Assembly: GCA_025966255.1 (NCBI GenBank)
Contig: JAOPVG010000473.1
Location: forward strand, 1 to 13,276
DNA: 13,276 bases
Origin: Jatrophihabitans sp.
GTDB lineage: Bacteria > Actinomycetota > Actinomycetes > Mycobacteriales > Jatrophihabitantaceae
Reading direction: 5' to 3'
How positions within the stretch are numbered: position 1 is the first letter of the stretch; each line of letters begins with the position of its first letter. The translations under genes and the position numbers were made by a program. Positions 1-5,728 of the stretch are shown here, piece by piece. The notes below the pieces were generated by a model, which did no database searches, was not told the DNA's origin, and was given only the letters and a program-made list of their open reading frames with translations.

Positions 1-248
1 ACACCGAGCGTGCTGGCCGTCGCCACCGCGGCGTCGATGGCGTTGCCGCCGTGGCGGAGGACGTCGATGCCGGCCTTGCTGGCGTCCAGGTCGGCCGAGG
101 CGACCGCGCCGCCGGATCCGGTCGCGGTGGCCTGCTTACGGTCCTGGCCAGGGCCGTGCGGCCCCGCGGCTGCGGCGGCGGGGCTTGCCGCGGCTGCCCC
201 CGCAAGAACCAAAGTCCCAACTGCACTGACCACTGCTAGTACGCGCAC
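1..248 (-). CDS. ggt: Gamma-glutamyltransferase, N-terminal part (gene continues past the left edge)
   Basis: Only the first 82 codons are visible. The protein opens with a secretion signal: a short basic start, a hydrophobic run (LAVVSAVGTLVLAGAAAA) and an Ala-rich cleavage zone near residues 18-28. It then shows the conserved N-terminal gamma-glutamyltransferase pattern GGAVAS, then KAGIDVLRHGGNAIDAAVAT at about residues 58-77. Family members are exported N-terminal-nucleophile hydrolases that cleave or transfer the gamma-glutamyl group of glutathione and related compounds; the autocatalytic Thr lies far downstream and is not visible. I chose the GTG at 248 because GAGGTGG lies 7 nt upstream; a TTG two codons earlier is the alternative but sits right against that motif. 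The gene is divergent from the ArsR operon, separated by about 110 bp. Family confidence is good; substrate is not deducible. Confidence 0.85.
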   Translation of the reverse strand, partial: MRVLAVVSAVGTLVLAGAAAASPAAAAAGPHGPGQDRKQATATGSGGAVASADLDASKAGIDVLRHGGNAIDAAVATASTLG

Positions 249-322
249 GCTCAATCCACCTCTGCCCGCCGACGAACCATTACGTGTCGTCTTGCCCGTT
301 TTCGGCGGGTTCTACCCAGGAG

Positions 323-353
323 TTGACAGCTCCCGTGCCGATCCGAATACCTA
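323..353 (+). promoter_or_regulatory. Candidate promoter of the first ArsR operon
   Basis: A consensus -35 hexamer TTGACA (323-328) stands just before the regulator gene. The -10 is poor: GAATAC at 345-350 (16 bp spacing) or TACCTA at 348-353 (19 bp). Either puts the transcription start at or within a few bases of the ATG at 359, and no Shine-Dalgarno motif precedes that ATG, so a leaderless mRNA is likely. The -35 is flanked by a short dyad, GGAG (319-322) and CTCC (330-333), which could be part of an operator. The dyad is too short to call one with confidence. Confidence 0.4.
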
Positions 354-358
354 AGTCC

Positions 359-715
359 ATGCTTAACCATTCGGCCGAGGTGGACGTTATCTTCCACGCG
401 CTCGCCGACCCGACTCGTCGGGTGATCGTCGAACGACTCGGGCGCGGTCCGGCCTCGGTCAGTGAGCTGGCCAAGCCGCTACCGATGTCCCTGCCGGCCG
501 TGGTTCAGCACCTGCAGGTCCTCGAGGCGAGCGGGCTCGTCCGCTCGGAGAAGGTCGGCCGGGTCCGGACCTGCCGCCTCGAGCTGAAGACCCTCACCAC
601 CGTCCAGGACTGGATCACCGACCGGCAGGCGACGTGGGAGCGCCGCCTCGACCGCCTTGGTGACTACCTGGCCGCCCACCCAGAAGAACCGACGAAGGAG
701 AAGAAGGACAAATGA
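359..715 (+). CDS. ArsR-family winged-helix repressor (first copy)
   Basis: A 118-residue ArsR/SmtB-type DNA-binding protein. The winged helix covers about residues 10-75: HALADPTRRVIVERL forms the first helices, and SLPAVVQHLQVLEASGLV (44-61) contains the recognition helix. The ELCVCDL-type cysteine metal site of ArsR/SmtB sensors is absent and the only cysteine is Cys72, so this is probably not a metal sensor. The ATG at 359 is preferred over an upstream in-frame ATG at 284 because homology-like sequence begins there and a promoter directly precedes it. Its stop overlaps the next start as ATGA, so the two are translationally coupled. ArsR-SRPBCC pairs are common in actinobacteria; the regulator likely represses its own operon, here including an efflux pump. 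The ligand is unknown. It is paralogous to the regulator at 3283. Confidence 0.88.
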   Translation: MLNHSAEVDVIFHALADPTRRVIVERLGRGPASVSELAKPLPMSLPAVVQHLQVLEASGLVRSEKVGRVRTCRLELKTLTTVQDWITDRQATWERRLDRLGDYLAAHPEEPTKEKKDK

Positions 716-1176
716 GCAGCCCACGAACCATCGCCCACGACTCGTTCAGCCTCGAGCGCACCTACCCGGCATCGCCCGAGCGGGTGTTCGCGGCCTGGGC
801 GTCCCAATCGGCCAAGTCCCAATGGTTCGGCGAGGACGACGAGAACACCGAGGAGCACACGCTGGACTTCCGAGTCGGCGGCCGCGAGCACGTCAGCGGG
901 AAGGTCCCCAACGGCCCGACCTTCGAACTCGACGCGATCTACCAGGACATCGTCGAGAACGAGCGCGCCGTCTGGTCCTACGACATTCACCTCGACGGCC
1001 GGCGCATCTCGGTGTCGCTCGCCAGTATCGAGATCTTTCCAGCGCCGGGCGGCGCGACGCTCGTCATGACCGAGCACGGCGCGTTCCTCGACGGTCTGGA
1101 CACCAACGCCCAGCGCGAGGAAGGCACCACCCAGCTGCTCGACAAGCTCGGTGAGCACCTCGCCGCGACCGCATAA
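712..1176 (+). CDS. SRPBCC (AHSA1-like) domain protein, first copy
   Basis: A 154-residue cytoplasmic protein of the START/Bet v1-like (SRPBCC) superfamily, AHSA1 type. The N-terminal strand and helix read SFSLERTYPASPERVFAAW (about 11-29), followed by the typical WF after the first helix (SQWFGED). Beta strands include a distinctive LDFRVGGREHVSG segment. The C-terminal helix NAQREEGTTQLLDKLGEHL (about 131-149) would close the hydrophobic pocket. The family binds small hydrophobic ligands; no catalytic motif is visible. Purine-rich GAAGGAG (694-700) and GAAGGA (703-708) inside the ArsR gene could serve as ribosome sites. Being coupled to the regulator and followed by an exporter suggests ligand capture or modification linked to efflux, which is inference only. 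Confidence 0.82.
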   Translation: MSSPRTIAHDSFSLERTYPASPERVFAAWASQSAKSQWFGEDDENTEEHTLDFRVGGREHVSGKVPNGPTFELDAIYQDIVENERAVWSYDIHLDGRRISVSLASIEIFPAPGGATLVMTEHGAFLDGLDTNAQREEGTTQLLDKLGEHLAATA

Positions 1177-1207
1177 ATCGTCACCCCCCGAACTGGAGAG
1201 TTACGTC

Positions 1208-2674
1208 ATGACTTCGGACCGCCGCCGTTGGGCTGCACTGATCGTCCTCTGCACCGGCATGCTGATGATCGTTCTCGACCTCACCGTCGTGAACGTTGCG
1301 CTGTCGGCCATCCAAGCCGATCTCGGCTTCTCCGACGCCAGCCTGGCCTGGGTCGTGAACGGGTACATGATTGCGTTCGGCGGCCTGCTGCTCCTGGCCG
1401 GGAGGCTGGGCGACCTGCTTGGTCGGCGCCGGATCTTCCTGATCGGGCTGGGCGTGTTCACGGTCGCGTCGCTGGCCTGCGGCCTGGCGCAGAGCGAGGC
1501 CGTGCTCGTCGCGGCCCGCTTCGTCCAGGGCGTCGGCGGCGCGATGACCTCCGCGGTCATCCTCGGCATGATCGTGACGATGTTCCCCGAGCCGCGCGAG
1601 CAGGCCCGGGCGATCGGGGCTTTTGCGTTCGTCGCGTCCGCGGGCGGGGCCGTCGGCCTGCTGGCCGGCGGGGTGCTCACGCAGGCGATCAACTGGCACT
1701 GGATCTTCTTCATCAACATCCCCTTCGGCGTGATCACCGCGCTACTTGCGGTTCGCCTCGTCGATCACGAAAAGGGCATCGGGATGAGCAAGGGCACGGA
1801 TTTCCTGGGCGCGTTGACCATCACGGCCGCCCTGATGCTCGGCGTCTACGCCATCGTCGGCCCGGCCGCCACCAACGGCTGGAGCGCCCCGGCCGCGCTG
1901 TGGTTCGGGGCCGCCTCGCTCGTCCTGCTCGGCGTGTTCGTGGCCCGCGAGCTCACGGCCGCCAACCCGCTGGTGCCGATGGGGATCTTCCGCTCGCGCA
2001 ATGTCACCGGAGCCAACCTCATCCAGATCGCCAGCGTGGCCGGCATGTTCGGCATCTTCTTCATGGGCTCGCTGTACCTGAAGAAGGTTCTGGGCTACAG
2101 CCCGATGGAGATCGGGTTCGCGTTCCTGCCCACCACGGTGCTGATGGCTGCGCTGTCGGTGCATTACACCGAACCGCTCGTGTCCCGCTTCGGGGCGCGT
2201 CCGGTCATGATCACCGGCCTGTCGCTGATCGCGATCGGTCTCGTGGTGTTCTCCCAGGCTCCGGCCGACGGCCAGTACGCGCTGAACGTCCTGCCGGTGA
2301 TGGTGCTGCTGGGCATCGGTGGGGGCCTGGCCTTCCCGGCGCTGATGACGCTCGCGATGTCCGGAGCCACCGGCGAGAATGCAGGCCTTGCGTCCGGTCT
2401 GGTGAACACGACGGCGCAGATCGGCGCGGCCCTCGGCCTGGCCGTGCTGGCCACGCTCTCCGCATCGCGCAGCGCCACCCTGACTGCGTCCGGCGAGGGA
2501 CTGAAGGCGGCCCTGACCGGCGGCTATCACCTGGCGTTCTGGGTCGCGGCGGGGCTGGTCGGGGTGTCGATCGCCGTCGCGGTGTTCGTGCTCGAGCCGG
2601 TGTCGACCGCGACGATCGAGGCCGATGACGAGGCTCAGGACGAGGCGTCCACGCTGGTGGGCGAGCTGGTCTAG
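1208..2674 (+). CDS. MFS drug exporter, DHA2 (14-helix, EmrB/QacA-like) family
   Basis: A 488-residue inner-membrane, proton-driven exporter. DHA2 landmarks are clear: LDLTVVNVAL in helix 1 (23-32), motif A with GRLGDLLGRRR (65-75), a motif C-like glycine run GGAVGLLAGG (146-155), and the WHWIFFINIPFG segment (163-174). Fourteen hydrophobic segments are expected from the spacing, and the C-terminus is an acidic tail (EADDEAQDEA). The ATG at 1208 is chosen because GGAGAG lies 7 nt upstream and the protein then begins at the usual basic stretch before helix 1; an earlier in-frame ATG at 1151 overlaps the SRPBCC gene. It lies 31 nt after the SRPBCC stop, so it probably belongs to the same ArsR-controlled operon. 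Substrate cannot be read from sequence; multidrug or a specific hydrophobic toxin is likely. Confidence 0.9.
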   Translation: MTSDRRRWAALIVLCTGMLMIVLDLTVVNVALSAIQADLGFSDASLAWVVNGYMIAFGGLLLLAGRLGDLLGRRRIFLIGLGVFTVASLACGLAQSEAVLVAARFVQGVGGAMTSAVILGMIVTMFPEPREQARAIGAFAFVASAGGAVGLLAGGVLTQAINWHWIFFINIPFGVITALLAVRLVDHEKGIGMSKGTDFLGALTITAALMLGVYAIVGPAATNGWSAPAALWFGAASLVLLGVFVARELTAANPLVPMGIFRSRNVTGANLIQIASVAGMFGIFFMGSLYLKKVLGYSPMEIGFAFLPTTVLMAALSVHYTEPLVSRFGARPVMITGLSLIAIGLVVFSQAPADGQYALNVLPVMVLLGIGGGLAFPALMTLAMSGATGENAGLASGLVNTTAQIGAALGLAVLATLSASRSATLTASGEGLKAALTGGYHLAFWVAAGLVGVSIAVAVFVLEPVSTATIEADDEAQDEASTLVGELV

Positions 2675-2689
2675 GCGGCGTGGCCACTG

Positions 2690-2715
2690 CGCGGAGCGGC
2701 GGTCGCCGCCCCGCG
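2690..2715. terminator. Hairpin between convergent genes
   Basis: Two 12-nt arms (2690-2701 and 2704-2715) are complementary except for one A/C mismatch, with only a GT centre. They form a very GC-rich stem in the 68-bp gap between the MFS stop (2674) and the stop of the leftward unknown gene (2743). There is no T-tract, which is common in actinobacterial terminators. Because it is a dyad it could act for both converging transcripts. Confidence 0.6.
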
Positions 2716-2742
2716 TCGAGGATCGCGACCTCCACCTTCGGG

Positions 2743-3192
2743 TCACTGCTGCTCGCGGTGCTTCATCTCGGCCTCGAAGACGTGCTGGTCGAGAGCCCCC
2801 GTGACCTGCCGGGCGCGCTGCTCCAGGGCCCGGAACACCTGCCAGTAGTTGGCGTCGTAGCCCTCGACGATCTGGAAGCTCCACTTGTCGTCGAAGAGAT
2901 CTCGGCCGACGAGCACGTCGTCCAGTTCGTCGGCGAGCTGGGGGTGCCCGGCGCGGCGCAGGTCCGCGACCGCCTCCTGCAGCTCGAGGTCGGCGGTCCC
3001 GCAATACCGGTGGAAGGCGTAGAGCAGTCCGCGGGCGTGTTCGACGACCTCGAGCGCCGCGGACAGCTTGCCGAGAGCCGCGACCGTGGCATCGCTGACG
3101 CCGTCCGGCCGGGGCTTGGCGACCGGGCGATCCGGACGCTTGGCCGACCCGAAGCGTTCGACCGGATCGTCCGGGCCCGCAGCTTCACCCAT
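2743..3192 (-). CDS. Conserved-looking protein of unknown function, 149 aa
   Basis: I do not recognise a named family. The protein has a disordered, Pro/Arg/Lys-rich N-terminus (about 1-35). A mostly helical body follows, with patterns such as ALEVVEHARGLLYAFHRYCG, ELQEAVADLRRAGHPQLADEL and DDKWSFQIVEGYDANYWQVF, then a charged C-terminal helix ending KHREQQ. There is no signal peptide, membrane segment or recognisable catalytic motif. A single Cys sits in the HRYCGTADLE stretch. Coding bias supports a real gene over the overlapping plus-strand frame. The ATG at 3192 has AGGG a few bases upstream. It is convergent with the exporter and divergent from the second ArsR gene, sharing the 90-bp region that holds that gene's operator, so it may be co-regulated with the second module. 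Confidence 0.72.
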   Translation of the reverse strand: MGEAAGPDDPVERFGSAKRPDRPVAKPRPDGVSDATVAALGKLSAALEVVEHARGLLYAFHRYCGTADLELQEAVADLRRAGHPQLADELDDVLVGRDLFDDKWSFQIVEGYDANYWQVFRALEQRARQVTGALDQHVFEAEMKHREQQ

Positions 3193-3241
3193 AGCCCTCG
3201 TCTTGCCCCGCTGACTGGTGCCTTACGCGCCGGATGCATGG

Positions 3242-3273
3242 ATGCCTTGACAGGCATATAGCTGATTAGGCAT
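3242..3273 (+). promoter_or_regulatory. Candidate ArsR operator: perfect dyad plus third half-site
   Basis: ATGCCT (3242-3247) and AGGCAT (3252-3257) form a perfect 6-bp-arm inverted repeat around TGAC, lying directly on the -35 hexamer. A third AGGCAT (3268-3273) lies 16 bp further on and overlaps the -10 region; the direct repeat extends to AGGCATAT. This layout, in the gap before an ArsR gene, is what an autorepressor site would look like. Assignment to this regulator is inference. Confidence 0.5.
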
Positions 3274-3276
3274 ATT
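3247..3276 (+). promoter_or_regulatory. Candidate leaderless promoter of the second ArsR gene
   Basis: TTGACA (3247-3252) is followed after 18 bp by CATATT (3271-3276), four of six matches to the -10 consensus. The predicted start of transcription, about seven bases downstream, coincides with the A of the ATG at 3283. No ribosome-binding motif precedes that ATG, which fits leaderless translation as is common in mycobacteria and relatives. Confidence 0.55.
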
Positions 3277-3282
3277 GACGGC

Positions 3283-3594
3283 ATGAGCTTCGAGGTCCTC
3301 GCCGAGCCGAATCGGCGCCGCATCCTCGACCTGCTGCGCACCGGCGAACGGCCGGTCGGTGACCTGGTCGCCGATCTGGGCCTCAGCCAGCCCGCGGTGT
3401 CCAAGCACCTGCGCGTGCTGCGCGACGCCGACATGGTGCGGGTCCGCACCGACGCCCAGCGGCGGCTCTACCGCGTCAGCCCGGGTCCGTTGCGCGAACT
3501 CGACGAATGGCTGGCGCCGTACCGAGCGCTGTGGGAGGGCAGTCTGGACAACCTGGAGGCGCACCTGGATGCAACTGAGAGGAGACCACAATGA
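3283..3594 (+). CDS. ArsR-family winged-helix repressor (second copy)
   Basis: A compact 103-residue ArsR-type regulator consisting of little more than the winged helix. FEVLAEPNRRRILDLLRTGERPVGDLVADLGLSQ leads into the recognition helix QPAVSKHLRVL (36-46). The wing follows (RVRTDAQRRLYRV), then a dimerisation helix PLRELDEWLAPYRALWEGSLDNLEAHL. It contains no cysteine at all, so a classical thiolate metal site is impossible. It aligns along its whole length with the ArsR protein at 359, indicating paralogues of the same subfamily. The stop overlaps the next start as ATGA. It most likely represses itself and the coupled SRPBCC gene through the dyad at 3242-3273. Confidence 0.9.
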   Translation: MSFEVLAEPNRRRILDLLRTGERPVGDLVADLGLSQPAVSKHLRVLRDADMVRVRTDAQRRLYRVSPGPLRELDEWLAPYRALWEGSLDNLEAHLDATERRPQ

Positions 3595-4118
3595 CCGGCA
3601 CCTTGGAACAGACCGAGCGGGGCTGGCGGCTGAACTTCGTCCGCCACCTGAACCATCCGCCGGAGAAGGTGTGGACCGCCCTCACCGAGCCCGACCAACT
3701 CGGCGCATGGTTCCCGGACACGATGTCCGGCGACCCGACGGTCGTGGGGTCACAGCTCACCTTCTCGACCCAGTACGAGTCGGTCCCCAGCTTCCACGGC
3801 ACCGTCCTGACCGTCGAGCCGCCGCGGCTGCTCGAGTTCACCTGGGGTGAGGACACGCTGCGCTTCGAGATCGAGGCGACCGACGACGGCTGCACCCTCA
3901 CGCTGCGCGACTCGATCGCCGAACTCGGCAAGGGCGCGCGGGACGGCGCGGGCTGGCACGTCTGCCTCGATCAACTGGAGGCGAGCCTCGCCGGCGCGGT
4001 CCCGAAGTGGTCGCCGGAGCAGCGGTGGACGGAGATCCACCCCGACTACGTGGCCGCCTTCGGTCCGGACGCGGCCACCGTCGGCCCGCCCGCGGATTTG
4101 TCGAGCGATCCGGCCTGA
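3591..4118 (+). CDS. SRPBCC (AHSA1-like) domain protein, second copy
   Basis: A 175-residue protein with an AHSA1-type SRPBCC fold. It reads RLNFVRHLNHPPEKVWTALTEPDQLGAWFPD near the N-terminus (about 13-43). Beta strands follow, including LLEFTWGEDTLRFEIEATDDGCTLTLRDSI. The C-terminal pocket helix is AGWHVCLDQLEASLAG. A Pro/Ala-rich tail after about residue 150 is likely unstructured. The ATGA overlap and a good AGAGGAG motif upstream fix the start and couple it to the ArsR gene. Cytoplasmic ligand binding is expected; no substrate can be named. It differs enough from the first SRPBCC protein (712) that the two modules probably respond to different compounds. Confidence 0.85.
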   Translation: MTGTLEQTERGWRLNFVRHLNHPPEKVWTALTEPDQLGAWFPDTMSGDPTVVGSQLTFSTQYESVPSFHGTVLTVEPPRLLEFTWGEDTLRFEIEATDDGCTLTLRDSIAELGKGARDGAGWHVCLDQLEASLAGAVPKWSPEQRWTEIHPDYVAAFGPDAATVGPPADLSSDPA

Positions 4119-4134
4119 CTTAACACTTCCTTTA

Positions 4135-4164
4135 TGTCGACCCGTCGGCCATGATGGGTCGACA
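4135..4164. repeat. Inverted repeat upstream of the secreted peptidase-like gene
   Basis: TGTCGACCC (4135-4143) and GGGTCGACA (4156-4164) are perfect 9-bp arms around a 12-nt centre. They sit 17 nt after the SRPBCC stop and 41 nt before the next start, next to an AT-rich patch (4119-4135). As RNA it could be a factor-independent-like terminator without a T-run; as DNA it could be an operator. I cannot tell which. Confidence 0.5.
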
Positions 4165-4204
4165 CGGGGATGCCAGCGGGGCCGATCGTCGAAGGACTGC
4201 GGAA

Positions 4205-5164
4205 ATGCCCCGTCTCAGCCTGTTCGCCCTCGGCGCGGCCGCGCTGGCCGCCGCCACCATGGCCGCCGTTCTCGCCGTCGCCCCGCCCGCGAGCGCGACG
4301 GCGCGCCCGCCGATCCCGGCCGGACTGCCGCGATCGATCGAGCCGCTGGCCGACTACGTCGGGCAGGTGGCCTGCGACCCGCACCTGCGTGCCGGCACGG
4401 CGAAGCTCGCCCGGCTGCTCGCGGCAACGTATTCGGGGTATTCGGCGACGAGCTGGAGCTCGACCTACGCCTGCGGCACGGACGGCACTCGCAGTGAGCA
4501 CTACGACGGTCGGGCCATCGACTGGATGGTCGACGTGCACAACGTCAGACAACACACGGCAGCCAAGGCCGCCATCACCTGGCTGCTGGCCACCGATCGG
4601 GCCGGAAACCGATTCGCCATGGCTCGGCGGCTCGGGGTCATGTACGTCATCTACGAAAACCGGATGTGGGGCGCGTGGGATGGCAGGTGGGCGCAGTACA
4701 ACAACTGCGCCCACCGGCCGAAACGGGCCGACGACAATGCCTGCCATCGCACGCACATGCACATCTCGCTCGCCTGGAGCGGTGCCATGGGGCGCACGTC
4801 CTACTGGACGAAGAAGGTGGCGCGCACCGACTACGGGCCGTGCCGGGCGAGGGATCTCAACTGGGCCGGTCGCTATCGCGCAGCCAACCTGGTGCCGTGC
4901 CGGCAGTACCCGAAGGTGCTCCCGCGAAAAGGCGACTCGGCCACCAAGGCCGCCCTGGTGACGTATTCGGGCGCGCCGGTGCAGAACGGCTGGCAGGGTC
5001 CGGCGGTGCGCGCGGTGCAGCGCGCACTGCACGTTTCGGTCACCGGCGCGTACGGCCGGGCGACCACTCAGGCCGTGCAGGCGTTCCAGCGCAGGCACAA
5101 GACCCCGGTGACGGGCGGGATGAACACGGCGACCTGGCGGGCGATGCTTGCGGCGGTGCGCTGA
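4205..5164 (+). CDS. Secreted M15-like/ARB_07466-like domain protein with C-terminal peptidoglycan-binding domain
   Basis: A 319-residue exported protein. Residues 1-32 form a signal peptide with a likely cut after PASA. The central domain carries SEHYDGRAIDW (97-107), the SxHxxGxAxD zinc-type motif of the M15 peptidase fold, and later THMHIS (183-188) with a second histidine pair. The RRLGVMYVIYENRMW segment between them matches the ARB_07466-like variant of this fold. Candidate ligands are H99, D106 and H184/H186. The acidic residue normally three before the last His (ExxH) is not present, so hydrolytic activity is unproven. Six cysteines (57, 90, 168, 180, 213, 232) suit disulfides outside the cell. 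Residues about 255-316 form a PG_binding_1 domain (AVRAVQRALHV, TTQAVQAFQRRHK). GAAGGA 8 nt upstream supports this start over an ATG at 4151. Confidence 0.82.
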   Translation: MPRLSLFALGAAALAAATMAAVLAVAPPASATARPPIPAGLPRSIEPLADYVGQVACDPHLRAGTAKLARLLAATYSGYSATSWSSTYACGTDGTRSEHYDGRAIDWMVDVHNVRQHTAAKAAITWLLATDRAGNRFAMARRLGVMYVIYENRMWGAWDGRWAQYNNCAHRPKRADDNACHRTHMHISLAWSGAMGRTSYWTKKVARTDYGPCRARDLNWAGRYRAANLVPCRQYPKVLPRKGDSATKAALVTYSGAPVQNGWQGPAVRAVQRALHVSVTGAYGRATTQAVQAFQRRHKTPVTGGMNTATWRAMLAAVR

Positions 5165-5182
5165 CGGCAGGCTTGACAAGCT

Positions 5183-5644
5183 TCAGGCGCGGCGGGCCTC
5201 GACGCGATTGATGATGGTCTCGCCGATGACGGCCAGCTGCTGCAGTTGCTCCTCGCTGAGGCCGTCGATGACGTACTCGCGCACCGTCTCGACGTGGTTG
5301 GGGGCCGCGCCCGCGAGGACGGCGAACCCGGCGTCGGTAAGCGTGGCGATCTGGCCGCGCCGATCGGTTTCGCAGTTGACCCGCACCACCCAGCCCCGCT
5401 CCTCGAGGCGGGCAACGGCGTGCGAGAGCCGGCTGCGCGAGGAGAGGGTCAGATCGGCGAGTTCGCTCATCCGCAGTGAGCGGTCCTCGGCCTCGGACAG
5501 CCGCACGAGCACCTCGAAATACGCGTGCGGCATCTCAGCCTCACGTTGCAGCTGGCGGTCCAGAGCGTCGAAGAGGACCTTGGACGATTCGAGGTAGGCA
5601 CGCCACGCGCGCTGCTCGTCCACAGAAAGCCATCGGGGAGCCAC
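5183..5644 (-). CDS. MarR-family transcriptional regulator
   Basis: A 153-residue MarR protein. The winged helix spans about residues 57-105: MSELADLTLSSRSRLSHAVARLEERGWV, followed by the wing with the family motif TDRRGQIATLTDAG (93-106). Helices at both ends (VLFDALDRQLQREAEM; LSEEQLQQLAVIGETIINRVEA) make the dimer interface. A Cys at residue 91, at the base of the wing, could be redox-sensitive but is not in the usual OhrR position. The start is a GTG. TAAGAT on the minus strand ends six bases before it and no clear ribosome site is present, suggesting a leaderless message. It is divergent from the VOC gene and the gap holds a perfect palindrome, so it probably represses both itself and its neighbour. 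Confidence 0.9.
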   Translation of the reverse strand: MAPRWLSVDEQRAWRAYLESSKVLFDALDRQLQREAEMPHAYFEVLVRLSEAEDRSLRMSELADLTLSSRSRLSHAVARLEERGWVVRVNCETDRRGQIATLTDAGFAVLAGAAPNHVETVREYVIDGLSEEQLQQLAVIGETIINRVEARRA

Positions 5645-5650
5645 GCGGCG

Positions 5651-5656
5651 ATCTTA
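5651..5656 (-). promoter_or_regulatory. Candidate -10 element of the marR gene
   Basis: Read on the minus strand this is TAAGAT, five of six matches to the -10 consensus, ending 6 nt before the GTG at 5644. Transcription would start at the start codon. No convincing -35 is present at the standard distance. Confidence 0.4.
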
Positions 5657-5669
5657 CTTCGACAATGTA

Positions 5670-5687
5670 TAGTTGAAGCCTCAACTA
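5670..5687. promoter_or_regulatory. Candidate MarR operator in the divergent gap
   Basis: TAGTTGA and TCAACTA form a perfect 7-bp-arm dyad around AGCC, 18 bp in all, midway between the marR and VOC starts. Length and symmetry are typical of MarR dimer sites. It overlaps the likely -35 TTGAAG (5673-5678) of the VOC promoter. Confidence 0.65.
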
Positions 5688-5701
5688 GATCGGTCCATGA
5701 T
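5673..5701 (+). promoter_or_regulatory. Candidate promoter of the VOC gene
   Basis: TTGAAG (5673-5678), a 17-bp spacer and CATGAT (5696-5701) make a reasonable housekeeping promoter. Its -35 lies inside the palindrome, so MarR binding would block it. Confidence 0.45.
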
Positions 5702-5728
5702 TGATTACATCGCACCGAGGAGCGTCGC

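Noticed and set aside
284..358. Upstream ATG giving a 25-residue longer first ArsR protein
   Set aside because: The TTGACA promoter lies inside this extension and ArsR-like sequence only begins at the ATG at 359.
2680..3261. Plus-strand frame opposite the 149-residue gene
   Set aside because: It would begin right after the MFS stop inside the hairpin and run across the ArsR2 promoter. The minus-strand reading has a sensible start, ribosome motif and more protein-like composition.
5165..5182. Small dyad GCTTG-A-CAAGC between the convergent secreted-protein and marR genes
   Set aside because: Five-base arms with a one-base centre cannot fold as an RNA hairpin and may be chance.
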